Origin: SIAJ01 sp036266155
GTDB taxonomy: Bacteria > Planctomycetota > Planctomycetia > Gemmatales > Gemmataceae
NCBI GenBank assembly: GCA_036266155.1
Contig: DATANR010000385.1
Coordinates: 1 to 9,411, forward strand
Direction: 5' to 3'
Length of the DNA stretch: 9,411 nt
The translations under genes and the position numbers were made by a program. This document shows, in pieces, positions 1 to 5,902 of the stretch (the stretch's first letter is position 1; each line of letters opens with the position of its first letter). The notes below the pieces were generated by a model. It was not told the DNA's origin. It saw only the letters and a program-made list of their open reading frames with translations, and searched no databases.

Positions 1-63
1 GCCGGACAGCCAGACCTGTTCGGACTGAACCCGGACGTGGAAATCAAACAATCATTTGTTTGA
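1..63 (+). CDS. Possible 3' end of a plus-strand gene cut by the window edge
   Basis: Frame 1 is open from the first base to a TGA at 61-63 and encodes about 20 residues ending LNPDVEIKQSFV. The other two plus frames look less gene-like: frame 2 stops early and frame 3 gives an Arg/Lys-rich tail. If real, this gene would converge on the mannosyltransferase gene that ends at 207. The product cannot be identified from so few residues. The call rests only on an open frame with plausible composition, and chance is a fair alternative. Confidence 0.3.
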   Translation, partial: AGQPDLFGLNPDVEIKQSFV

Positions 64-64
64 T
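43..64. repeat. 8-bp inverted repeat (AT-rich hairpin)
   Basis: ATCAAACA (43-50) and TGTTTGAT (57-64) are perfect reverse complements around a 6-nt loop, ATCATT. The hairpin overlaps the possible stop codon at 61-63 and lies between two convergent genes. The stem has only two G-C pairs and no T-run on either side, so a strong intrinsic terminator is unlikely. A weak bidirectional terminator or a protein-binding site is possible. Bases 65-206 show nothing else recognisable. Confidence 0.35.
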
Positions 65-206
65 AAAGCAAAAAGAGCGTCGAGTTTAAGTGTTCTATCC
101 GCACCCGTTTGGCAATGCAAGCCCTCGTGCCCCGCTTTTCAAGTTCGACATCCGCCCGGTTCCTTCAGTACCAGGCGCTCTGGCTTTTGCCGCATGCCGG
201 CACCCA

Positions 207-1454
207 TCAGATGAGAAAGTAACGGCTGGCGAAAAGGGCGGCATTTACTGCCATCATGGTGCCGCTCAGAGTGAGCGAGGCCGCCGCGACGGGAGGCGGC
301 AATCGCGCCAGAATTTGTCCGAGTACCAGGTAAACGGGGAAGACCGCCATTGCGTACCGCCCCTGACCGAGCATGCATGAGTAGTACCCACGACTGGCAT
401 ACGGGATCAGCAGGAGGCCAAGGGCGACCGCGAACTCCTCGACCGACAACCATCGCTGCCACCGGCCAACCGCAACGAGTCCGACGGCGGCAACGAAATA
501 CACGGGGTTCGCGGCCATGAGGCTGAATGGGGGAACCAAACTCCAATCAAATCGCCCCCAGTACGCCGGGCCGCTGGGGTCGTACACGGACCACAACGGT
601 TCGAAGGTCACGATCGCCAGTATTTTTTGGCCAAACGGGATTTCCGTGCGGTACCGCCAGTGGTCCTGAGCGCTGCTAAATGCCAGCGGGTCGCCGAATG
701 CCACGCCGAGGTATGCTGCGTACGCGATGAGCCCCCAACAGGACAACGGAACGGCCCAACTCAGCCCAACGGCGCGACCGACCCAACTCGAATTCCGGCG
801 GCACACGGCCGCAACGACCAGGGGCAGGAGTGCCACTCCGACCGGCCTCGTTGCTGTTGCCACCCCGACGATGATTGCAATGACCAGGACTGGCCAACGC
901 CGCACCACACCGTACGCCGCCAGTAGCCCGACGAACATGAACATCGACTCCGTGTACGCCACGCGGAAGAAGAAGCTCAGCGGGGTCAGGAGCAGAGCCA
1001 GGGCGGCGTAATCAGCAACGTCCGGTGGCGCACCCATCCGCCTGAGCCGTACATAGTCCATCAGCAGAAACGCAGAGCCTAACAAGAACAGGTGTGACGC
1101 TAGGACCAGTCCGACCCGGTGCGACAGCCCGCTAACGCTTGCAACTGCCCGGCCGACCAACGGATACGCCGGGAAAAAAGCTACCGCGGCCGTCGGCCTC
1201 TCGGTACCCTCGTACCCATGCTGTGCGATCCGCACGTACCATTTTCCATCCCAGTTCTCGCAAGCTTCCTCGAAACCAACTCGACCGGGACGGTCAAACT
1301 CGTCGGCATGTGGCGATGTTGCGAGCCATTCCGATCCGAAGAAAATTCCGCCGACAGCCACCATACTCGTCAGGTATACATACCCAGATGAGACGAGAGC
1401 GGTTGCTGCCTTCGGGCGGGGGTTAGCTTCACCAAGTCGGTCAGAACCTGTCAT
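207..1454 (-). CDS. Polytopic mannosyltransferase-like membrane protein (PIG-V / GT-C type)
   Basis: Likely an integral-membrane GT-C glycosyltransferase of the PIG-V mannosyltransferase group. Members use lipid-linked sugar donors to glycosylate lipids or envelope polymers; the bacterial substrate is unknown here. A first hydrophobic stretch is followed by a loop with WDGKWY and IAQHGY (about residues 76-89 from the upstream ATG) and FFPAYP (about 101-106), the pattern typical of this group. Roughly eight further hydrophobic segments run to the C terminus, which ends RYFLI before TGA. Length (about 415-423 aa) suits the family. Two starts compete. ATG at 1476-1478 has no clear SD. ATG at 1452-1454, eight codons in, has AAAGGA 7 nt upstream and is chosen here. 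The gene is the last of the leftward series, downstream of tRNA-Arg, and probably has its own promoter. Membrane nature is certain; the exact family is likely and the substrate unknown. Confidence 0.8.
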   Translation of the reverse strand: MTGSDRLGEANPRPKAATALVSSGYVYLTSMVAVGGIFFGSEWLATSPHADEFDRPGRVGFEEACENWDGKWYVRIAQHGYEGTERPTAAVAFFPAYPLVGRAVASVSGLSHRVGLVLASHLFLLGSAFLLMDYVRLRRMGAPPDVADYAALALLLTPLSFFFRVAYTESMFMFVGLLAAYGVVRRWPVLVIAIIVGVATATRPVGVALLPLVVAAVCRRNSSWVGRAVGLSWAVPLSCWGLIAYAAYLGVAFGDPLAFSSAQDHWRYRTEIPFGQKILAIVTFEPLWSVYDPSGPAYWGRFDWSLVPPFSLMAANPVYFVAAVGLVAVGRWQRWLSVEEFAVALGLLLIPYASRGYYSCMLGQGRYAMAVFPVYLVLGQILARLPPPVAAASLTLSGTMMAVNAALFASRYFLI

Positions 1455-1747
1455 CGCCATTTCCTTTAGGGCAGACATCGCCCGCTGGGCACTTCGACAT
1501 CAAGAGTACGAACGCGCCAAAAGCCGCACCTCCTGAATTGTCTGAAAGATCAATTCCCCACGTTCGTGGTCCACAGCAGAAGCCAATTTGGCGAGCGATG
1601 TGATCTTCTTACTGATGAGGCGTACCGGAGCGGCGGAATCGCATGCTTCCGAAGATATGGAAATGGTTTAGTACGGAATTTGGTACGGTGCAGAATCTAC
1701 CGTCCTTCGCAGCTTGCAATTGCTCGCCTTCTTAAGGCATTTTTGAA
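1455..1747. other. Intergenic region between tRNA-Arg and the mannosyltransferase gene
   Basis: No convincing gene is seen. On the minus strand it contains a strong SD-like AGGAGGT (1528-1534) followed 8 nt later by TTG and a seven-codon ORF (1500-1520). That ORF's TGA overlaps an ATG (1498-1500), which opens a 19-codon ORF ending at 1441 inside the mannosyltransferase gene. These could be leader peptides or chance. On the plus strand a short hairpin followed by T residues lies at 1726-1744. A plus-strand reading frame crossing this region and the tRNA shows no family likeness. Confidence 0.45.
1726..1744 (+). terminator. Weak terminator-like hairpin beside the tRNA
   Basis: GCCTT (1726-1730) and AAGGC (1734-1738) form a 5-bp stem with a 3-nt loop, followed by ATTTTT on the plus strand. 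It therefore has terminator polarity for plus-strand transcription, although no plus-strand gene is evident just upstream. Read on the minus strand it lies directly after the tRNA 3' end, but there the A/T run comes before the stem, not after it. The stem is short, so the call is tentative. Confidence 0.22.
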
Positions 1748-1821
1748 TACGCCCGACAGGAGTCGAACCTGTAACCTACGGTTCCGAAGACCGTTGCTCT
1801 ATCCAGTTGAGCTACGGGCGC
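1748..1821 (-). tRNA. tRNA-Arg, anticodon UCG
   Basis: The minus strand folds into a complete 74-nt cloverleaf. The acceptor stem is GCGCCCG paired with CGGGCGT, with one G1-U72 wobble. U8 and A9 are followed by a D-arm GCTC/GAGC and an anticodon stem ACGGT/ACCGT. The loop CTTCGGA gives anticodon TCG, which reads CGA as arginine. The variable loop is 5 nt. The T-arm is ACAGG/CCTGT with loop TTCGACT, where the usual A-T end is C-T. The discriminator is A73 (base 1748). The next bases are TTC, so CCA is not encoded and must be added by nucleotidyltransferase. It lies 44 nt downstream of the DUF362 fusion gene on the same strand. No direct repeat of its 3' half was seen elsewhere in the window, so there is no sign of an integrated element. 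Confidence 0.96.
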
Positions 1822-1830
1822 GTTGCGTTC

Positions 1831-1836
1831 ATCATA
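1831..1836 (-). promoter_or_regulatory. Candidate -10 box for tRNA-Arg
   Basis: On the minus strand TATGAT (five of six matches to TATAAT) ends 9 nt before the tRNA 5' end. Transcription would then start almost at the mature end. The -35 region at 16-17 nt spacing (CCGCCA/CGCCAA) is poor, so the site is only suggestive. Co-transcription from the upstream gene is the alternative. Confidence 0.35.
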
Positions 1837-1865
1837 TGGCTGTGTGCTTGAGTTGGCGGCGGATT

Positions 1866-3782
1866 CTAAGCTGCCCCTTTTACTGGCAGCAGTTGTTTCT
1901 CCAACTGCGGCGGCCACTCGAAGGCTTGGGCCCAGCGATCGATCGGTTCGCCAATCTGCTGGATGTCGGCCTCGGCAATGCGGCCGAGCTTCATCTCGGC
2001 GCCGAGGACGAGCGTCGGGATGCGCTCGACAGGCAGCTTCATTAGCCGGCAACACGTTGAGTCGACGGCCACGAGGTCAATGCCCATCACGAGCACGCCC
2101 GCGGGTTTCGCCTTGCCGACGAGCGGGCCGTCGCCTTCCATGCCGACGATGCCATCGACGATCGCCAGGTGCGGCGTCTGCGTCAGGGCGATGTCGATGA
2201 TGCTCTGCGGAATGCCGCGCCAGTGCAGTTCGTTCTTCGGCCAGCCATAACAGATGCCGGGCAGCGTACCGAAGAGGTTCTTCAACGACAGCGTCGCGCC
2301 GGCCCAGTGGTGCGTCTTCATCTTCGGCAGCGAGATAAAGACGTCGGCCGACATGACGGTGCGCGTCAGGTAAAGATGATCGAGCCCCGTCGTACGGCCG
2401 ATGTTCGGCACCTTGACCGGTTCGTCGTGATTGAGATCGACGAAGCGGACATTGTGCTTGCGAAGCACCGGCCCGAGGCCGCTGGCCTCGACGAGGAACT
2501 CCACATTCCGCCAGTGGCCGGGCCCTTCGGCGACGATGATCTCGGCGGCTCCTTCGTCTTTGCATAGACGGATGACGGCGTCGATAAAGCGCGGTTCGGT
2601 GTTGATCACCTGGGCCTTGCGATATTCGACCAGGTTCGGCTTGAGCACGACGCGTTTGCCGGCAAGCGGCACGTGCAGGCGATAATGTTCGAACTGACTC
2701 TTGAGCACGGGCAACAGATCGACGTCATAACTTTCGGCCCGAGCGATGTGAACGGACCCGAACGCCGGCGGCTGCCGCAGCGCGCCAATGCCGCGGATCA
2801 TGAAATTGCGGAAGCGCAGCTTCACGCCTTCGATGAACCCGGGCTTCGGCGGGTCCTCGGGTTTCGCGGGCGGCACCGCTTCACCGGTCGTCGGCACTGG
2901 CTTGGCGGCGTCGCCGGTGAGCCGGAAAGGATGGAAGTGATCGGTCGCCAGGGCCAGGGCTGTCAAGGCGTGGCGCGGCACACTGACTGGTCGACCGTCA
3001 GCGGTCTGCGCGGCATAAGCCGTACGGATTTGCTGGTCGAGCTTCGTCGTGTCGTGCCCATGGACTGCTAGAGCGAGCTTTGCCCAGCCGAGGTGTTCGA
3101 GGTCGGTCATCGACCCCACGACGTCGGCGAGATAGCGTCGGGCGGCGGAAACACGCGGCTCATCGTGGCCTTGGAGAGCCAGCAACATGATCGCCGTCGG
3201 GCCGGGGATCGGCTCGGTCATCGACCCGAGGACTTGCTTGTTGCCATAGTTGATCCCGCCGGTCGTGAAAGCACGATCGAACAGAAGCTTCACACCTTCA
3301 ATCACGCGTGGATGCGATCCATGTCCGGTGGCCCGCAACGCGAGGATCGCCCAGGCGGTCGGCTCAACCCAGGCGAACGTGCCCTTGGCCCACGGCCAGC
3401 CGACCTTTTCCTGGTCGATGTCCATCATGTTCTGGACTTCGGGATCGCCCTTAATCGTTCGGCCACGCACGTCGAGCAGCGAACGCGCCGATCGATCGAC
3501 AGCGCTGCCCTGTCCGAGGGCGGCCCGCGTGGCGATGACGAGCGAAGTTGGCCAGATCGCCTCCGGCCGGCCACGATCCAAGTGGTAGAGGCCCGACGAA
3601 CTGGCTTGGGTGTCGAGGGCTTTGAACGCGGCGTCGATCAAGGCTTGATGCGCTTCGCCGGCCGACTTCAACGCCAGAATGGCGAGGCAGGTCGGCTCCA
3701 AGTGCATCGGCTGATTTGCTGAATATCCCCAGCCGCCGGTGGGCAAGGCGAGTCGAACGAGGGCGTCATTCGGGTCGGTCAC
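1866..3782 (-). CDS. Prenyltransferase/squalene-cyclase-like repeat domain fused to DUF362
   Basis: A 638-aa, apparently cytoplasmic two-part protein; no signal peptide or membrane helix is seen. Residues ~1-290 carry repeated helical units of the kind found in squalene/oxidosqualene cyclase and prenyltransferase alpha-barrels: GGWGY near 16, EPTCLAILAL near 29, WPTSLVIA near 77, EPTAWAILAL near 140, GGINYG near 175, GPTAIMLLAL near 194. No DxDD-type cyclase acid motif is seen, so catalysis is doubtful. A Pro-rich linker (~297-315) leads to DUF362 (~345-605), with VVLKPNL (378-384), SLPKMKTH (484-491), LSLKNLFG (498-505) and VDGIVGMEGDGP (542-553). DUF362 has no settled function; some members carry Fe-S clusters, but no CxxC cluster is seen here. 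The start is GTG at 3780-3782 with GAGGA 6 nt upstream. The next in-frame ATG (residue 26) would cut the first repeat. The stop is TAG. Domain calls are confident; the role is unknown. Confidence 0.88.
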   Translation of the reverse strand: MTDPNDALVRLALPTGGWGYSANQPMHLEPTCLAILALKSAGEAHQALIDAAFKALDTQASSSGLYHLDRGRPEAIWPTSLVIATRAALGQGSAVDRSARSLLDVRGRTIKGDPEVQNMMDIDQEKVGWPWAKGTFAWVEPTAWAILALRATGHGSHPRVIEGVKLLFDRAFTTGGINYGNKQVLGSMTEPIPGPTAIMLLALQGHDEPRVSAARRYLADVVGSMTDLEHLGWAKLALAVHGHDTTKLDQQIRTAYAAQTADGRPVSVPRHALTALALATDHFHPFRLTGDAAKPVPTTGEAVPPAKPEDPPKPGFIEGVKLRFRNFMIRGIGALRQPPAFGSVHIARAESYDVDLLPVLKSQFEHYRLHVPLAGKRVVLKPNLVEYRKAQVINTEPRFIDAVIRLCKDEGAAEIIVAEGPGHWRNVEFLVEASGLGPVLRKHNVRFVDLNHDEPVKVPNIGRTTGLDHLYLTRTVMSADVFISLPKMKTHHWAGATLSLKNLFGTLPGICYGWPKNELHWRGIPQSIIDIALTQTPHLAIVDGIVGMEGDGPLVGKAKPAGVLVMGIDLVAVDSTCCRLMKLPVERIPTLVLGAEMKLGRIAEADIQQIGEPIDRWAQAFEWPPQLEKQLLPVKGAA

Positions 3783-3807
3783 AAGTCATCCTCGGGTGGG
3801 GCAGATA

Positions 3808-3838
3808 AGTGTAGCACGCCCCGCTCACTCGACGACAA
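3808..3838 (-). promoter_or_regulatory. Candidate promoter for the DUF362 fusion gene
   Basis: On the minus strand TTGTCG (3833-3838) and TACACT (3808-3813) resemble -35 and -10 boxes, each with four of six consensus matches. They are 19 nt apart, which is longer than ideal. The -10 lies about 25 nt before the GTG start, leaving a short leader that includes the GAGGA site. It suggests the fusion gene can be transcribed apart from the TIGR03067 gene 99 nt upstream. Confidence 0.3.
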
Positions 3839-3881
3839 ATCCGAAGCGATTGCGCGACTCACGTGATGGAAGTCTTCTCCC

Positions 3882-4337
3882 TCACTTGCCCTTCGTGGTC
3901 CGCTGGAGCGTCATCAGGACCTGGCGATTCGCCTTGGTGGATGTGAACTCCGTCGGCCGGTCCTTCATGCCGGGCCGGGCGAGGCAAATCGTCAACGAGT
4001 CACCCTCCACGCGGCAGATGCCGAGTTGGCGCTCGCCCTTCTCGGTGCCCGACGAGATCGTGAGGTCGATCGATGTGGGCGATGTCCCGGCATCAAGCTT
4101 AAGAGCGCCTTCTTCCTTCTTGGCCCCGAGTTCGAAGTTGTATTGATCGCCCTTGATCGTCATCCGAGCGACCGAAAGACGCTCCAGCGGCATGGTCGCC
4201 CCTCCCTGTTCCCACGCGGTGATCGTCCAGGCGCCGTCCAGTTTAGCGGGATCAACCTTTTCGTCTTTGGCAACTTCGAGACCGCGAGCGCCGGTGAAAA
4301 GAGTGAAGCATGCGGCAATGACGAATAATGCCTTCAT
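3882..4337 (-). CDS. Small secreted TIGR03067-family protein
   Basis: A 151-aa protein with an N-terminal signal peptide (MKALFVIAACFTLFTGARG, cleavage likely near residue 19). The mature part starts LDGAWTITAWEQGG (33-46) and ends with GICRVEGDSLTICLA (106-120) and RPTEFTS (127-133). This layout is typical of TIGR03067, a lipocalin-like beta-rich domain expanded in Gemmata-type planctomycetes and of unknown function. IAAC at residues 7-10 resembles a lipobox but lies too close to the N terminus for a normal lipoprotein. The frame extends upstream to 4475, but ATG at 4335-4337 is chosen because GGAGGA lies 5 nt before it and the signal peptide begins there; the upstream residues match no family and overlap the neighbouring HTH gene. 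It starts 17 nt after the HTH gene's stop, so the two are probably one transcript. The product probably acts outside the cytoplasm. Confidence 0.85.
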   Translation of the reverse strand: MKALFVIAACFTLFTGARGLEVAKDEKVDPAKLDGAWTITAWEQGGATMPLERLSVARMTIKGDQYNFELGAKKEEGALKLDAGTSPTSIDLTISSGTEKGERQLGICRVEGDSLTICLARPGMKDRPTEFTSTKANRQVLMTLQRTTKGK

Positions 4338-4354
4338 CGAAATCCTCCGTCGGC

Positions 4355-4594
4355 TCATGCCGGCCCGGCCCCGTAGATGTGCTGGATCGGCGTCTTGTGG
4401 CCCCAGGCGATCTGGTCGCGCGTCAGACTGAAGACCGTCGCGATCGCGTCGCGCTCCTGCGGGCTCGGCGTCCACCGGCCGAGCGCGATCGCGAGCACCC
4501 GACCTTCATCAAGTCCCGATCGTTCCGCGAGCTGCTTGACGCTGATCCCCTGCTCCACACACAACTGATCGACACCCTTGATCGCTTCCGCCAT
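4355..4594 (-). CDS. Small helix-turn-helix (XRE/Cro-like) regulator
   Basis: A 79-aa cytoplasmic protein. ISVKQLAERSGLDEGRVLAIALGRWTPSPQERDAIATVFSL (about residues 17-57) fits the helix-turn-helix of XRE/Cro repressors: helix 2 at VKQLAERSGL, recognition helix at DEGRVLAIALG. A short conserved-looking tail, IAWGHKTPIQHIYG (62-75), follows. It is too short to hold a separate ligand or dimerisation domain. The reading frame continues upstream to 4672 across a run of G residues. ATG at 4592-4594 is preferred because GGAGG sits about 6-8 nt upstream and the family-like sequence begins there. It is followed 17 nt later by the TIGR03067 gene and may control that unit or its own promoter, which is inference. 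A G12 run (C12 on the plus strand) lies 36 nt upstream of the start. Confidence 0.8.
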   Translation of the reverse strand: MAEAIKGVDQLCVEQGISVKQLAERSGLDEGRVLAIALGRWTPSPQERDAIATVFSLTRDQIAWGHKTPIQHIYGAGPA

Positions 4595-4630
4595 GACTCG
4601 CCTCCGCTCAATTGGTGGGCGGCAACCGCT

Positions 4631-4642
4631 CCCCCCCCCCCC
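4631..4642. repeat. Homopolymer run of 12 C (G on the minus strand)
   Basis: Twelve consecutive C residues lie 36 nt upstream of the HTH regulator's start codon (4594), inside its probable leader or promoter. Runs of this length are prone to slippage during replication and to sequencing or assembly error. In the longer, rejected version of the HTH reading frame the run encodes a Gly-rich segment, and a one-base change would break that frame. With the chosen start it could only alter promoter spacing or leader structure. Confidence 0.95.
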
Positions 4643-4700
4643 ACGTTCTGGAACTGCTGCCGTGCATCGCATTGCATTCCATCGCGCCGGCTCTCAATTT

Positions 4701-4970
4701 TCACCCTTCGTCGTAGCGCCATTGCCCGCCAATTTCACTCCGCCTCTTCGCAAGCGGCCGGACGCCGGGCATGCGAACACGCACGTCGTCGCCTTTCGGT
4801 GCGTCGTCAGTCGACTGACCGCCGTCGCCGGTGCCATTGATGCCGACGATGAAGAGCAAGTAGTCATCTGCTGGCGTCGGAGTGATTGTCGCCGATTTTC
4901 GAATTTTCAACAAGCGGGCCAGCGACTTGCGACGAAAAGCTCGCTGGAGTAGATTGGAGTTAGAAGCCAT
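4701..4970 (-). CDS. Doubtful 89-aa hypothetical protein
   Basis: An ATG-to-TGA frame of 89 codons with a basic N terminus (FRRKSLARLLKIRKS) and an Asp/Gly-rich middle (LLFIVGINGTGDGGQSTDD). Codon use in the middle is GC-rich at third positions, which is compatible with a gene or gene remnant. Against it, the ATG has no good SD, the first codons overlap a plausible promoter for the divergent zinc-ribbon gene, and no family is recognised. No signal peptide or membrane span is evident. Confidence 0.25.
   Translation of the reverse strand: MASNSNLLQRAFRRKSLARLLKIRKSATITPTPADDYLLFIVGINGTGDGGQSTDDAPKGDDVRVRMPGVRPLAKRRSEIGGQWRYDEG
4927..4955 (+). promoter_or_regulatory. Candidate sigma-70-like promoter for the zinc-ribbon/sigma operon
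   Basis: TTGCGA (4927-4932) and TAGATT (4950-4955) each match four of six consensus bases and are separated by an ideal 17 nt. The -10 lies 38 nt before the ATG at 4994, giving a leader of roughly 30 nt. It would drive the overlapping genes 4994-7397. Chance matches of this quality occur, so it remains a prediction. Confidence 0.4.
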
Positions 4971-4993
4971 TTGTCGTTTCCCGGCCGTTCTCT

Positions 4994-5902
4994 ATGCCCA
5001 CCTCACATGCGCCGTGCAAGGAATGCGGCGTCAAGTTTCCCGAGGACCGAACGACCTGCCCGCACTGCGGCCGGCCGCAGCTTTTTCCCAACGTCGTTCG
5101 AGCCAATCGAGCCGAGGAGCGAGACGGACTGGATCGTCGTTATGCGGCCGCGCTTCAGGCGGCCGAAATGGCTGGTTGCCGGGATAAAGTTGATGCATTC
5201 GAGAAGGCGTGTGTGCAGAGCGAAGCGATGCTTTGCTGTCGGCTGGAGAAACTGCTCGCAGTCGCCAAAGGCGAGCGTGATCTCTTCGCCAACTTTTACG
5301 ACTTGCTCTCGCTGCGATTTCAAAAGCCGCCACGTGCCAGTGAGCCGAACTGGGACAGCCTGCGGCCGATCACCGAGATTGCTCTCCTCGATAGTGATCG
5401 GCATTACAACCGAATTCACTACGCGAATCTCACACTGAATGGTCGCGGATTACCGCACTATGGCGAGTGCGAGGTGCTCATGCGTGAAGAGATGATCGCG
5501 CATCGGACGTCGACCTTTGAGAGCAATTCGGCGGTTTTTGTGGATCGGAACGGGCACAAGATTCCGGCGGGTCTGCGGTCGGACTGGACGAATCGCGCCC
5601 GGCATTGCGTGGCCAAGCTCGGCGGGCAAATCACGGTGAAGATGGAGGAAGTGGAGTTTCCGGAACTGATGTTGAAGGCCGGCGCAACCGGGATGGACGA
5701 TGAATTTGTCGAATTGCACGTGTTCGGCGAGCTTACTTTTCACGCGTTTCGCCGGATCACAGTGCGTTCAGCACCCATACCGAAGCCCTCGGCACCGAAT
5801 CGGCCGCGAACGCGACGGGGGACCGCCGCCGAGAAGGTCTTGCGGAGTTACTGCGAAAAGACGACAACAAACGGTATGTCCGTGGAGTTTGTCCTGGTAT
5901 GA
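4994..5902 (+). CDS. Unrecognised protein with N-terminal zinc ribbon
   Basis: A 302-aa protein that I do not recognise as a whole. A zinc ribbon sits at the N terminus with two CxxC knuckles: C8-C11 (CKEC) and C22-C25 (CPHCG). A helical segment rich in charged residues follows (~35-110). The middle (~125-185) holds HYNRIHYANLTLNGRGLPHYGECEV and REEMIAHRTSTFESNSAVFV. A beta-rich stretch (~205-258) and a basic Pro/Arg tail (~262-280) complete it. The YGE...R.ST.E.NS pattern is loosely like modules in some bacterial toxin or ADP-ribosyltransferase-like domains, but this is only an impression and no catalytic triad is assigned. It is probably cytoplasmic; no signal peptide or membrane span is seen. 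No SD precedes the ATG. A stop at 4961 and no other start in between force this choice. Its TGA overlaps the ATG of the next gene (ATGA), implying coupled translation and a shared role. Confidence 0.8.
   Translation: MPTSHAPCKECGVKFPEDRTTCPHCGRPQLFPNVVRANRAEERDGLDRRYAAALQAAEMAGCRDKVDAFEKACVQSEAMLCCRLEKLLAVAKGERDLFANFYDLLSLRFQKPPRASEPNWDSLRPITEIALLDSDRHYNRIHYANLTLNGRGLPHYGECEVLMREEMIAHRTSTFESNSAVFVDRNGHKIPAGLRSDWTNRARHCVAKLGGQITVKMEEVEFPELMLKAGATGMDDEFVELHVFGELTFHAFRRITVRSAPIPKPSAPNRPRTRRGTAAEKVLRSYCEKTTTNGMSVEFVLV

Larger units (their letters stand above)
4595..4993. other. Divergent intergenic region between the HTH and zinc-ribbon genes
   Basis: This 399-nt stretch separates leftward and rightward genes and should hold both promoters. 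It contains the HTH gene's SD (GGAGG, about 4601-4605), a run of 12 C residues (4631-4642), and a sigma-70-like promoter pointing right (4927-4955). A minus-strand 89-codon ORF occupies 4701-4970 and may be a chance or relic frame. No clear promoter for the HTH gene was found. No direct repeats, transposon ends or RNA gene were seen. Confidence 0.5.

Noticed and set aside
1748..1821. tRNA-Arg as an integration (attachment) site
   Set aside because: No copy of the tRNA 3' half, integrase gene or phage-like gene is present in the window.
1566..2045. 159-codon plus-strand ORF across the tRNA region
   Set aside because: It contains the typical false translation of a tRNA gene (RSRTCNL...) and runs antisense into the DUF362 gene; no SD and no family likeness.
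1732..2055. 107-codon minus-strand ORF ending in VAQLDRATVFG...
   Set aside because: This ending is the well-known spurious translation of a tRNA gene, and the rest is out of frame within the DUF362 fusion gene.
3093..3722. 209-codon plus-strand ORF
   Set aside because: It is antisense to the helical-barrel half of the DUF362 fusion, with Arg/Gly/His-rich composition and no recognisable domain.
4338..4475. N-terminal extension of the TIGR03067 gene
   Set aside because: The upstream residues resemble no protein, overlap the HTH gene out of frame, and the strong GGAGGA plus signal peptide mark the start at 4337.
5003..5419. 138-codon minus-strand ORF
   Set aside because: It is antisense to the zinc-ribbon gene, whose CxxC motifs and start/stop overlap with the next gene support the plus strand.
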